From Bacteroidia bacterium (GTDB lineage: Bacteria > Bacteroidota > Ignavibacteria > SZUA-365): a stretch of 64,000 bases of DNA. Location of the stretch: the NCBI GenBank assembly GCA_027493955.1, contig JAOSJT010000001.1, forward strand, positions 2,343,131 to 2,407,130. The letters are read 5' to 3'. Positions 35,284 to 43,721 of the stretch are shown here, in pieces. The translations under genes were made by a program, and so were the position numbers. Every line of letters begins with the position of its first letter. The first letter of the stretch is position 1. Below the pieces are notes generated by a model. That model did no database searches. It saw nothing but the letters and a program-made list of their open reading frames with translations, and was not told the origin of the DNA.

Positions 35284-38002
35284 TCACAACGAATACGACA
35301 GCTTGAAGGAATACACCGATCCGTTCCGTATTCTGCGGTACGGATCTCCGGTGCGCGTTTCGAATACCAGGTCTCGGGGATTCAGATCATGCGCACTGAA
35401 TTTCATTTCCAGTGCTCCGGTCAACGGCTGCGTGATCGTGAGATCCAGCACACCGCGTTCAAGTTCATACACATCCGATTCACGGTAATCGCCGACGGCA
35501 TGCATGCGCCTGCCGAAGGAATTGTATTGCAGGCTCAGCGCGGTGCCCAGTGTGGGCTCGCGGAATACGAGGTACAGATTCGCCATGTAAGGCGACTGCC
35601 CCTGCATCTCACGCGTTTCGGTGCGGAATTCGTCGATGTATACACCGCCACCCATGTCAACCTTGTATCCCTGAAGGTACTCGATCTCGGAATGCACAAT
35701 AGTGTAATTGCCGCCGATGATCAGATTGCTCCAGTAGTCGCCCAGAAATCCGGGGACTTTCGGACTTCGAACTCCCAACCGCTGTTCACACCGTGCGGGG
35801 AATTGAACCAGGTGCGCTCCGGATTGGAGGAAATGAGGATTTTCATTTCGATCGGATCTTTCATTTCCTTCCTGAACCAGCTCACCGCCAGCACCTCGCC
35901 GAGACCGGGGAAGAGTTCCACCCGCGCATCGAGATTCTTCGACAAGGCACGCCTCAGCAACGGATTGCCGAAGGTCCCCTCATATACGCTGTAATCGTAA
36001 AAATAGAAGGAGGCCAGCTCGCGAAACTCCGGACGGTTCACGGGTGGCTGTATGCCAGACGCACGTTGATGTCCTCCATCGCCTGCCAGGTGAAATTCAT
36101 CGATGGCAGCACGTCCACGTTCCGCACCTCCGCCCTGTAGAGTTCGTTCGTAGAAAACGGGCTGAGCGTGTAGACGAGTTGCTCCGAATTCTCAATCCGC
36201 GCTCCGCCTGTCATACGGAACCGCTGATTCAGCAGCCTGAACGGCAAATCCAGCATGCCGTAGTAGGCTATGAGCGTGTGTGCTCCCCGATATTTGTCGC
36301 GGGCGTCAGAAAGAACGGACATGACGAATTTATCCTTGCCATAATTTTCAGGCGAGAAAATCTCTTCGAGCGGAAGCAGGAGAAGATCGAAATTCCGGCT
36401 TCCTCGCTCAAGCTCGGTAAGGAAGAACTTGATGTCATAGTAACGCTCCCGCTTTTCGAAGAGTCCCCCTATCTTGAGCTTCGCCTGCCCGCCGAGCGGC
36501 ATCATCGCATCGGATCCCACGCTGCGGGAATATTCATCAAGATTGGACCATGCGCGGTCTGCTATCGACAATGCCCAGACATCCTGGTCCACCTCCTGAA
36601 AAATGGACTGCTTCCTGTCCGGTTCGTCGGCGATGGACTGCGAGTAGGCCATGCGCCACTCCAGGCTCAATCCGCCAAACGACATCAGCAGGTGTTCGCC
36701 CGAAAGCTGCGAAGCGAGCACCGCGCGTTCATCCCACTCCGTGATGCGTATGTCCGAAGGATTGAGGTTGTCGCCGGATACATCCAACCTGGACAGTTTA
36801 TCTTCGGCCGACTGGTTGAAGCTGTTTCTCAGGCTCACCTTATGGGTACCACCGAACTTGGCACTCATGTTCATTATACCACCCCAGAGCACGCTGAATT
36901 TATCCCGCTGCCCGGTACCAGTCAGAATGGTCGTACCGCCCTCGATGTTGTTGTATTCCGTCTCTTCTCTGCTAAACCCGCTGCGGTAGGTGAACGAACC
37001 GATGGCGCCGAATTGCGTTCCCTCGCCGAGGAAAAGGCGGTTTCCCAAGGAAATATCGAAAGCACCGTTGAGAGGAGCCTTGGATGATTTTTGCGCCCAG
37101 GTATTCGGCAGCGTCTTGCCGATGTCGTAGAGGTTGAGTTTCGTATCGGGAAAGGTCCGGCTGCCGTCGTCATATCCAAGCCAGTCGCTGCCTCCGCCCT
37201 GTGATACCAATGCGTCTTTTCCCGTTATTTCGGTGCTCCAGGATCCTGATATTCCGATACGGAACATGGGATTATCCGGAAAATCCAGAGTATTCATCCG
37301 CACCAGACCGCCGGTAAAATCTCCCGGTAAATCGGGGGTCGCCGTCTTTGTGACAATGGTATTGTCCACCATATTCGCGGGAATGAGATCGAAGGCGAAA
37401 CTCTTCTTGTCGACATCGGTATCGGTACTGGTCACGGTGACGCCATTGAGTTGAGTAGCATTATACCTGTCCGTCACGCCACGAACGTAAATGAACTTGT
37501 CGCTCATGATCGTGACGCCTGTTACGCGTTTGAGCGCGTCGCTGGTCGTGGCGGCAGGTGAGAGTTTGACCTGCTCGGCGCTGAAGCCGTCACCGATCGT
37601 TGATTCGGCTTTGCGCGCCGCGAGAAGCGCACTCTCCGTTGATACCTCCCGCTCCGCCGAGATGACCACCTCGTCGGTGCTGAAAACCTCGGGCGTCAGC
37701 GCTACATCGATTTTTCTGCTGTCTCCCGCGGCAAGTTTGATCCCGGTCAAAGTTTTCGACGTGTAACCGACATACGAAAATCTGAGGCTGACGTTTCCCT
37801 CGGCCAGTCCCCGGATGATGTATTTCCCGTCGATGTCCGTTGATGCGCCGATACTTGCGCCCACGACCAGCACGCTGGCTCCCACCAGCGCCTCTCCACT
37901 TTCGGCATCACGTATTGTGCCGTGAAGGGACACTTTTTGCGCAATCAGGATTTGTGAGCCAATAAGCAGAAGAACAGTTGAAAACAGAAGTATACGTGCC
38001 AT
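35284..38002 (-). pseudogene. TonB-dependent receptor, interrupted by two -1 frameshifts
   Basis: Read through, this is a full-length receptor of about 905 residues. It has a signal peptide ('LLFSTVLLLIGSQILIAQ'), a carboxypeptidase-like regulatory domain ('LHGTIRDAESGEALVGASVL'), a plug ('DALKRVTGVTIMSDKFIYVR', 'LPGDFTGGLVRMNTLDFP') and a barrel ending 'SVYSFKLSYSL'. The frame is lost twice near the 3' end. At 36041-36044, 'YSHP' runs into a stop; adding one C to the CCC run (minus strand) restores 'SHPVNRPEFRELASFYF'. At 35752-35755, adding one C to a CCCC run restores 'VRKSPGFLGDYWSN'. Both look like single-base losses in C runs, so sequencing or assembly error is as likely as real decay. 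It is presumed to import a ligand across the outer membrane with the beta-helix partner at 33000-34895. Confidence 0.85.
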
Positions 38003-38092
38003 AATCTGAAGCTTCTTTTGTTAACTGGTGTGCCGAGTGTATCGCACCTACTGTGCCGGTACAGGTGGAATCGATGCTCGTGATCATCGCAC

Positions 38093-38130
38093 AAAAAAAC
38101 GCGCATCCTACCTCAACGGGGACGCGCGTT
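38093..38130 (-). terminator. Terminator-like hairpin in the TonB receptor leader
   Basis: On the minus strand AACGCGC (38130-38124) pairs with GCGCGTT (38104-38098), with more pairing inside, and is followed by TTTTTTTGTG. It lies 91 bp before the receptor start codon and downstream of elements A and C, which fits an attenuator. It could instead end a transcript from further upstream. Confidence 0.6.
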
Positions 38131-38188
38131 CGCAGTGCATTTCCCGCAAAACGCGGGAGTGAACAACATATGGGAGAAAAACGACATC

Positions 38189-38275
38189 GATCACCAGATG
38201 ATTTGTTCAACGCGGTCCGTCAAAACCGCTCCCTGCTCAGTGATATCGGAGACCGATATCTGGTACAGCAGGGAC
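38189..38275. ncRNA. Conserved hairpin element, copy C, with nested stem
   Basis: It shares GATCACCAGAT (38189-38199) with copy A and has the same hairpin type: GCGGT-CCGTCAAA-ACCGC at 38212-38229. Next to it TCCCTGCT (38229-38236) pairs with AGCAGGGA (38267-38274), enclosing GATATCGG-AGA-CCGATATC. Minus orientation puts it in the TonB receptor leader. The function is not known. Confidence 0.4.
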
Positions 38276-38399
38276 GTATAGCAAGTTACCACCGGCAGTG
38301 TTAGAACGGTGTTCGAGGAATGTAAATTTTCCGTCGGATTTGTGTGAGCACGAGTGACGAGTACGCAGCCCGCTTGAATCGCACCACTTCAACATTTCC

Positions 38400-38428
38400 T
38401 TGAATTGAAACTACTTCTCCCCTATATT
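38400..38428 (+). promoter_or_regulatory. Promoter-like sequence before element A
   Basis: TTGAAT (38400-38405), 17-bp spacer, TATATT (38423-38428) on the plus strand. It would start a transcript near 38435, where the GCAAAC arm of element A begins. It resembles the ars promoter (-10 TATATT). No protein frame follows. Confidence 0.4.
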
Positions 38429-38434
38429 TCTCAT

Positions 38435-38520
38435 GCAAACAGCAGGCTTTGCCTGTGGAGATCACCAGATTCCCTTCGTTTGCAACGAGGCGGTGCGTCA
38501 ACACCGCCTCATTCTTTCCC
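38435..38520. ncRNA. Conserved hairpin element, copy A; possible small RNA
   Basis: In plus orientation GCAAAC (from 38435) pairs with GTTTGC about 45 nt later. Between them are a CAGGC-TTT-GCCTG hairpin and GGAGATCACCAG (38457-38468). A strong GAGGCGGTG-CGTCAA-CACCGCCTC hairpin (38487-38510) follows, then ATTCTTTCCC. With the promoter-like sequence at 38400 this could be a roughly 80-nt RNA with its own terminator; in minus orientation it would be part of the TonB receptor leader. No known RNA family was recognised. Confidence 0.4.
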
Positions 38521-38595
38521 GCACGCATTCAACAAACCACCGAGTGCCCGTACTCCACGGAATGCATGTGTCCGGGCGACCGGGAGGATAGACGC

Positions 38596-39954
38596 TCACC
38601 ACTCCATCCGATACAGCAACTCCAGACGCGCCCAGAGGTAGGAAGACGCCTCAGCTCTGAAATCGCCGTCGTACCACATGCGCTCCAGCATTGCGTGTCC
38701 GGAAAACGGCAAATCCGGCTTCCAGAACAGATGCGCCGTCAGCAGCGTCCCGACTCTCGGATCCGGCCCGAATTCCTTTGCGCGTTTGAGGGTCTGGATT
38801 GAGCTGCGGATCACCCAGTCGGAATGCGGCGTAACCGAAACTTCGGCAAACGGCGCCTGCACAATCGACCAGTACGCCGGGCGCAATAGTATACCCTCTG
38901 TGAATACCAGCGACTCGCTCCATTTCGGCCAACGGCCCAGGACGGGATCCCACTGCCCGATTAGAAACAGCCATCCATACGTGCCTGATCCTTCTGACGG
39001 GATGCTCAGCATCTCGTAGCTGTAGTGATACATGCCGGCACGCAGAAGCACCGGCAATTCGAGGCCGGGCCGGAGATCCCAACTAAGATTTCCATGCGCC
39101 GCCCAGGCCTTTCTGTCCAACGATGGCTTCGCCCTCACTCGCAACTCGCCTCGCTGAAGAGCGGCTTCGAGCGTGGCGCTCACGCCCGGCAGTAACTCCG
39201 CCGCAACACGCGCACCGAAAGTAAATTCGCTCAGACCCTTCAGATCCTCGACTCCGCTGTGGCTTATGACGGCGGAATCCCGACTCTGTGTATGCAACAC
39301 GTAAAGATCCCAATCCATCCTGTCCCACGCGCCGGTGTAATAGAATCCCGCGACATTTCGGTCCTCTTCTGCAAGTAATCTGTCCCTGTCATTCAAAACC
39401 GGCAGCAGTTTATCCTGTGTTGGTTGGTGCACAAAGAACAGTGTCGCTTTGTGACCTTCGGCCGGCTCGACCACCGCACGGATGCCATTCATGTAGAGCG
39501 TGCGCGAACCATCCAGTGGTGTGCCGTCCATGATCACGAAACCCTCACCCAGCGGCATGTCGAAACGGCCCAGCGTGACGTCCACCGGCAGCAGAGCATC
39601 GTTGCGCCATCGGACGTACAGATGTTCGAAAATGACTTCGTCGAGATTGAAATCCCGCTCCACCGGATACTCGATCCAGTTGAAGAATTCATTGGTGAGC
39701 ATCGTGCGGAACTCCAGTGACGGTAACGGTCGCCATGTCCCGCCGATTCTCGTCCGGTTCCGTGTAAAGGTGACCGGCGAACCGCCGATGATCTTCATGC
39801 CCGCATCCCAGGACACAAAGCGCATCCGGTGAGACACATCGAACGACAGCCCCTTCCGTGTGCCTCCCGCAATGGATGTGTCCGCCGTATTCTGTGCACC
39901 TGCTTCCGAAAGCAGGAAGAGCAACAAGGCCACGAAGAGCATGATACAACGCAT
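38596..39954 (-). CDS. Outer-membrane barrel of alginate-export/porin type
   Basis: The 452-residue protein has a signal peptide ('IMLFVALLLFLLSEAGAQ') and a long series of amphipathic strands ('LSFDVSHRMRFVSWDAGMKI', 'LEFRTMLTNEFFNWIEYPV', 'IFEHLYVRWRN', 'DVTLGRFDMPLGEGFVIMDG'), ending 'SSYLWARLELLYRMEW'. The 'R..LY..WR' and 'LGRFDMPLGEG' features resemble the alginate-export (AlgE-like) barrel family. The start is the ATG at 39954, 5 nt after GGGAG. Substrate unknown; it may work with the neighbouring TonB receptor or alone. Confidence 0.75.
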   Translation of the reverse strand: MRCIMLFVALLLFLLSEAGAQNTADTSIAGGTRKGLSFDVSHRMRFVSWDAGMKIIGGSPVTFTRNRTRIGGTWRPLPSLEFRTMLTNEFFNWIEYPVERDFNLDEVIFEHLYVRWRNDALLPVDVTLGRFDMPLGEGFVIMDGTPLDGSRTLYMNGIRAVVEPAEGHKATLFFVHQPTQDKLLPVLNDRDRLLAEEDRNVAGFYYTGAWDRMDWDLYVLHTQSRDSAVISHSGVEDLKGLSEFTFGARVAAELLPGVSATLEAALQRGELRVRAKPSLDRKAWAAHGNLSWDLRPGLELPVLLRAGMYHYSYEMLSIPSEGSGTYGWLFLIGQWDPVLGRWPKWSESLVFTEGILLRPAYWSIVQAPFAEVSVTPHSDWVIRSSIQTLKRAKEFGPDPRVGTLLTAHLFWKPDLPFSGHAMLERMWYDGDFRAEASSYLWARLELLYRMEW

Positions 39955-40019
39955 ACGCACTCCCGAATCAAAGATACAAATGGGAGTATACCATCCCGAT
40001 GACTGTCTTGCAAGGGCGA

Positions 40020-40319
40020 AAAAGGATTTACGACATACGATTTACGAAATACGATTTTCGAGTTACGATTTGGAGTCAATCGAATCCAATGGTAGCGTCA
40101 GAATGTGTCTGGACGTGAGCATTGGTCCGCCGGTGGCGGAGGGAATCGGGAATCGTTAATCGGGAATCGTTAATCGGGAATCGGGAATCGGAGCAGAAAT
40201 GACGGTGCAAGTGAAGTGCCGAAAACCAGCTTATCGGATCTTTGACGACCCTTTAAAAGGGAGCCACATCCCAAATCGTCAATCGCAATTCGTAAATCCC
40301 GAATCGTAAGTCGTACATC
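40020..40319. repeat. Intergenic TTACGATT/GGGAATCG repeats
   Basis: The spacer consists largely of short related units: ATTTACGA/ATACGATTT near 40026-40078, four head-to-tail copies of a GGGAATCG(TTAAT) unit near 40141-40192, and AATCGTAA/AATCCCG-type units near 40276-40318. The same unit type follows dapD at 46430. No gene was seen in it. Confidence 0.75.
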
Positions 40320-42533
40320 CTAAAAGGTCGTTTCCAGCATCAGGCGATATTGCCGTATGGGCGCGAGGTTGGCGACGACTTCGGTGTAGGAATAATTGAG
40401 GATGTTGTCCGTGAGTGCGGTGACGCGCACGGGAAGACCGGCGATTGCGCCGCTCCAGGCAAGACGAAGATCTGTGACATACGTTGGCACACGTCTGTCC
40501 GCGTCGGGAATGACGACGGACAGTTCCATGTCCACTTCCTCAAGTCGCGAGATGATACGGTGATCCACACCGAAGCGGAACGGCCCGAGGTCCACACTGC
40601 CGGAGACATAGAACAGATGGCGCGGCCGGTACTTCAGGATTGTTCCGCTGCCTCTGTCCTCGGGATACAGATACGTGTATGCAACGGAGAAATCGAACAT
40701 CTCCCAGGGAAAGGTCTGCACCGAGAGCTCGTAGCCGCGTATCCTCGCTTCCGTAATGTTGCGGAATACAATACGACCATCCACGGGATCGATCGTCGGC
40801 TCAACGAGATTTTCGTAATCATTCCAGAAAATGGCGGCGTCGATAACCGTACGCCACGGTAACCGCTGCGTGGCACCCACCTCGTAGGAGGTGCTCCGCT
40901 CAGCTTTCAACCCGGGATTGGGTTTCGTCAGAAGGCCGCCCGCCCCAACCGTGGCGAAACGCTCCGCGATAGACGGTGATCGGAAACCCCAGCCGTACGA
41001 TGCGCGCACGGCGGTGCCATCCAGTGCTTGCCACGTCAGTCCCAGACGGGGATTCACCTGCATGTCGGCCTCAAGCGTATCGATGGACGTCACATCGAAG
41101 CGCGCACCCGCAGACAGCTGCACGTCCTGGTGCAGCCGCAGCTCATCCTGAGCATAGACGGCCCCACTATAGCCGGAGCGCTTTCCGTAGATCAACGCGT
41201 TCACCTGCGAGAGCGCGAAATCCGCTCCGAAGGTCAGTAATTGCGTGGAAGACATTGCGAGCGAGCCCTGCCACTCGGCACTGTATTGCCAGGCAGTGGA
41301 TTGTGTACGGTCGGCCGGACGGAAGGAAAAATCGGACGTGTCGCTCCGTGTATCGAAGGCGGTGCGGTATGCGGAGAGCCGCAACGAGGAGGCGAAGTTC
41401 CCACTGTGTGTCTGCCGGTACTGCGCCGATGCCAGCATCTTCGTCGAATGGATGCGCTCGCTCTTGTCCTTATCCTCCGGCGTCCGCAGCGCATTCGACA
41501 AGTCGCGCCAGAACACCCAGTTCCCGCGGTCGTTGGAACTCCAGGTGAGGTTGACGCTCAGATTTCTGTCGGGCGAAAAACGATACCACGCCCGTCCGCC
41601 AAAGTTCCAGCGGGTGAAATCCTCGATCTCTCTGTATCCCTGATCTCCACGCAATCCGGCCGTCAGCAAATAGCTCAATGAGCCCGCCGCATCACCGTGC
41701 TGCACATCCACTCCGCCGGAGAATCGCGGACTGTCGCCCCACCATTTCCACTGCGCATGCTTTGGTTCGTCCCACATCCCCGTATACAGACGCAGACGGG
41801 AGCTGCGTTCTCTGGGCTCGGAGGTGATCACGTTAATAACGCCGCCGAGCGCACTGGAGCCATAGAGCGCAGAACCCGCACCCTTCACGACCTCGATGCG
41901 TTCGACGTTGAACATGGGTACGGCATCGAATTTGATCTCCCCCGCGTCGCCGGCGAGTACAGGCGCGCCGTCCACCAGCAACAGCACGCGACTTCCGACC
42001 GCTCTGCTGTAGCCGCTGGAACCGCGGATATTGACCTGATCTTCCGTGATGTTGACGCCGGATATTTTTCTCAAAGCGTCGTCGAGTTCGATGATACCAC
42101 GCTCCTCGATGCTTTTACCGCTTAAAACGGATATACTGACGGGTATTTCCTCGAAGCTCTGGGCATGCTTCCCCGCGGTGACGATGACTTCTCCCGTGCT
42201 GACCGTTGTTTCCGCAAGTCGGAGATCCAGCGTCCGTTCTTCGCCTGCTTCGAGAATCAGGATTTCGCTCACGCTGCGATAACCTATCATCGAGCAGGTA
42301 AGCGTCACCTTTCGTTGCGGAGGGATTGCGCGGATGAAATACCGTCCGTCCGCGTCCGTCGCGCTCCCGAGCACGGTGCCGCGAAGAACGACGTTCGCTC
42401 CGATCAACGGTTCCCCGCTCTCCGAGGTGACGCGACCCCGCACGCTGGCAGTTTGACCAAACAGGATGGAAGGAGGCAGAAGTGTGAATGCCAGGAGGGC
42501 GATTGCGAGTGTCGGAACGGCTACTGGCTTCAT
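40320..42533 (-). CDS. TonB-dependent receptor, BtuB-like
   Basis: The 737-residue receptor has a signal peptide ('VPTLAIALLAFTLLPPSILF'), a carboxypeptidase-like domain ('VRGRVTSESGEPLIGANVVL'), a plug ('DDALRKISGVNITEDQVNIR', 'VERIEVVKGAGSALYGSSAL', 'GGVINVIT') and a barrel ending 'IRQYRLMLETTF'. It lies 7 bp behind the deoxynucleoside kinase in an operon with a cobalamin adenosyltransferase, so a corrinoid ligand is the best guess. Siderophore or other uptake cannot be excluded, because plug sequences do not settle specificity. The start is the ATG at 42533; the longer frame runs into the upstream gene and lacks a signal peptide. Confidence 0.88.
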   Translation of the reverse strand: MKPVAVPTLAIALLAFTLLPPSILFGQTASVRGRVTSESGEPLIGANVVLRGTVLGSATDADGRYFIRAIPPQRKVTLTCSMIGYRSVSEILILEAGEERTLDLRLAETTVSTGEVIVTAGKHAQSFEEIPVSISVLSGKSIEERGIIELDDALRKISGVNITEDQVNIRGSSGYSRAVGSRVLLLVDGAPVLAGDAGEIKFDAVPMFNVERIEVVKGAGSALYGSSALGGVINVITSEPRERSSRLRLYTGMWDEPKHAQWKWWGDSPRFSGGVDVQHGDAAGSLSYLLTAGLRGDQGYREIEDFTRWNFGGRAWYRFSPDRNLSVNLTWSSNDRGNWVFWRDLSNALRTPEDKDKSERIHSTKMLASAQYRQTHSGNFASSLRLSAYRTAFDTRSDTSDFSFRPADRTQSTAWQYSAEWQGSLAMSSTQLLTFGADFALSQVNALIYGKRSGYSGAVYAQDELRLHQDVQLSAGARFDVTSIDTLEADMQVNPRLGLTWQALDGTAVRASYGWGFRSPSIAERFATVGAGGLLTKPNPGLKAERSTSYEVGATQRLPWRTVIDAAIFWNDYENLVEPTIDPVDGRIVFRNITEARIRGYELSVQTFPWEMFDFSVAYTYLYPEDRGSGTILKYRPRHLFYVSGSVDLGPFRFGVDHRIISRLEEVDMELSVVIPDADRRVPTYVTDLRLAWSGAIAGLPVRVTALTDNILNYSYTEVVANLAPIRQYRLMLETTF

Positions 42534-42540
42534 GACGGGC

Positions 42541-43155
42541 TCAATAACGCCTGCGAACGGCGTGTTCGATCTTGTACAAAAGATCTTCCTGATACTGCAT
42601 GTCGTGCACAAAGTCCGCGACATCGCAATCAATCACCAGCTTGGGACTAAGGGTGTAGCGCGCAAGCCAGTCTTCGTACAGCGCATTGAGCTGCTCGAGG
42701 TATACAGGCTCGATGGCTTGTTCGAAATCCCGTCCACGCAGTTGTATCTGTCTCTGAAGCGTCGGCACGGATGCCTGCAGGTAAATCAACAGATCAGGCG
42801 GCTTCAGGTAGGACGTCATCGCATGATAGAGAGCCGTATAGTTTTCGTAATCGCGGTCGTCCATTTTCCCGATAGCATGCAGGTTGAGCGCGAAGATCTC
42901 GGCATCCTCGTAAATCGAGCGATCCTGAACCACATTGCGTCCCGACTCACTGATCTCGCGATGAAGCATGAAACGCTTGGACAAGAAATACACCTGCAGG
43001 TGAAAGGACCACCGCGCCATGTCCTGATAGAAATCCGGGAGGTACGGATTGTCATCAACGGATTCGAAGTAGGGGACCCAGCCGAATTTCTGATGCAGCA
43101 GCGACGTGAGCGAGGATTTGCCCGAACCGATATTACCGGAAATGGCGATAAACAT
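42541..43155 (-). CDS. Deoxynucleoside kinase (dNK family)
   Basis: The 204-residue protein has the P-loop 'ISGNIGSGKSSL' at the N-terminus, 'NVVQDRSIYEDAEIFA' (the conserved D-R-S motif with catalytic acidic residue) and a lid-like 'IQLRGRDFEQAI'. This fits the bacterial deoxyadenosine/deoxyguanosine kinase group, which salvages deoxynucleosides in the cytoplasm using ATP. The start at 43155 follows AGGAGG; the much longer frame upstream overlaps the adenosyltransferase gene and is rejected. It is 5 bp from the upstream gene and 7 bp from the next. Confidence 0.9.
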   Translation of the reverse strand: MFIAISGNIGSGKSSLTSLLHQKFGWVPYFESVDDNPYLPDFYQDMARWSFHLQVYFLSKRFMLHREISESGRNVVQDRSIYEDAEIFALNLHAIGKMDDRDYENYTALYHAMTSYLKPPDLLIYLQASVPTLQRQIQLRGRDFEQAIEPVYLEQLNALYEDWLARYTLSPKLVIDCDVADFVHDMQYQEDLLYKIEHAVRRRY

Positions 43156-43160
43156 AGCGC

Positions 43161-43721
43161 TTAGTCCTCCTGCATCCAGCGGATATCGTCCTGCCCGCGA
43201 AGCTTGTTCGCGTAGCGCGCAAGCACGAAGAGATAATCGGACAAACGGTTGATAAATCGCACGTTGGTATCGGATACTTCTTCCAGAGCCGCGAGATGTA
43301 CGATGCAGCGTTCGGCACGGCGGCAGATCGTCCGGCACGCATGCAGCTGCGCTGCAGCGGCATGTCCTCCGGGAAGTATGAAATAGCGAATCGGATCGAG
43401 TTTCTCTTCGATGTCGTCGATCGCCGTCTCTATTCTGTCGATGTGGCGCTGCTCGATACGCTTGACGGAGGTCTTTTCCATATCGATCGGGGTGGCGAGA
43501 TCGGCTCCCAGAACAAACAGATCATTCTGAAGAGCGGTAATGCGCTGTGCAAGCTCCGCGTCCTCCGAAAGTGCGCGTGCGACGCCCAGTTGCGCGTTGA
43601 GCTCGTCCACGGTACCATACGCCTCTATTCTTGCGCTGTCCTTGCCGACACGCCGGCCTCCAAAAAGGCCGGTCATGCCAGTGTCGCCGGTTCTCGTATA
43701 GATTTTCACCACAGCGCTCAC
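43161..43721 (-). CDS. PduO-type ATP:cob(I)alamin adenosyltransferase
   Basis: The 186-residue protein has the family signatures 'YTRTGDTGMTGLFGG', 'AYGTVDELNAQLGVARAL', 'ACRTICRRAERCIVHL' and 'FINRLSDYLFVLARYANKL'. It transfers the adenosyl group of ATP to cob(I)alamin, making coenzyme B12 in the cytoplasm. The GTG start overlaps the upstream stop by four bases (GTGA). Operon context with a BtuB-like receptor suggests corrinoid salvage rather than full synthesis; no other B12 synthesis gene is in the window. Confidence 0.95.
   Translation of the reverse strand: MSAVVKIYTRTGDTGMTGLFGGRRVGKDSARIEAYGTVDELNAQLGVARALSEDAELAQRITALQNDLFVLGADLATPIDMEKTSVKRIEQRHIDRIETAIDDIEEKLDPIRYFILPGGHAAAAQLHACRTICRRAERCIVHLAALEEVSDTNVRFINRLSDYLFVLARYANKLRGQDDIRWMQED

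Larger units (their letters stand above)
38003..38595. other. 593-bp structured leader upstream of the TonB receptor
   Basis: No gene was found, but inverted repeats are dense: the terminator-like stem at 38093-38130, a GCGGG hairpin near 38143-38158, copy C of the conserved element at 38189-38229, a nested stem at 38229-38275, and copy A at 38435-38520. A plus-strand promoter-like sequence lies at 38400-38428. Confidence 0.55.

Noticed and set aside
38003-38520. Cobalamin, TPP, SAM, FMN or c-di-GMP riboswitch in the TonB leader
   Set aside because: I looked for their conserved boxes on both strands and did not find them; the repeated element does not resemble any of these.
38301-38528. 75-codon minus-strand frame
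   Set aside because: It runs through hairpin element A and lacks a start signal. Its similarity to the frame near 35.1 kb is limited to the conserved DNA element.
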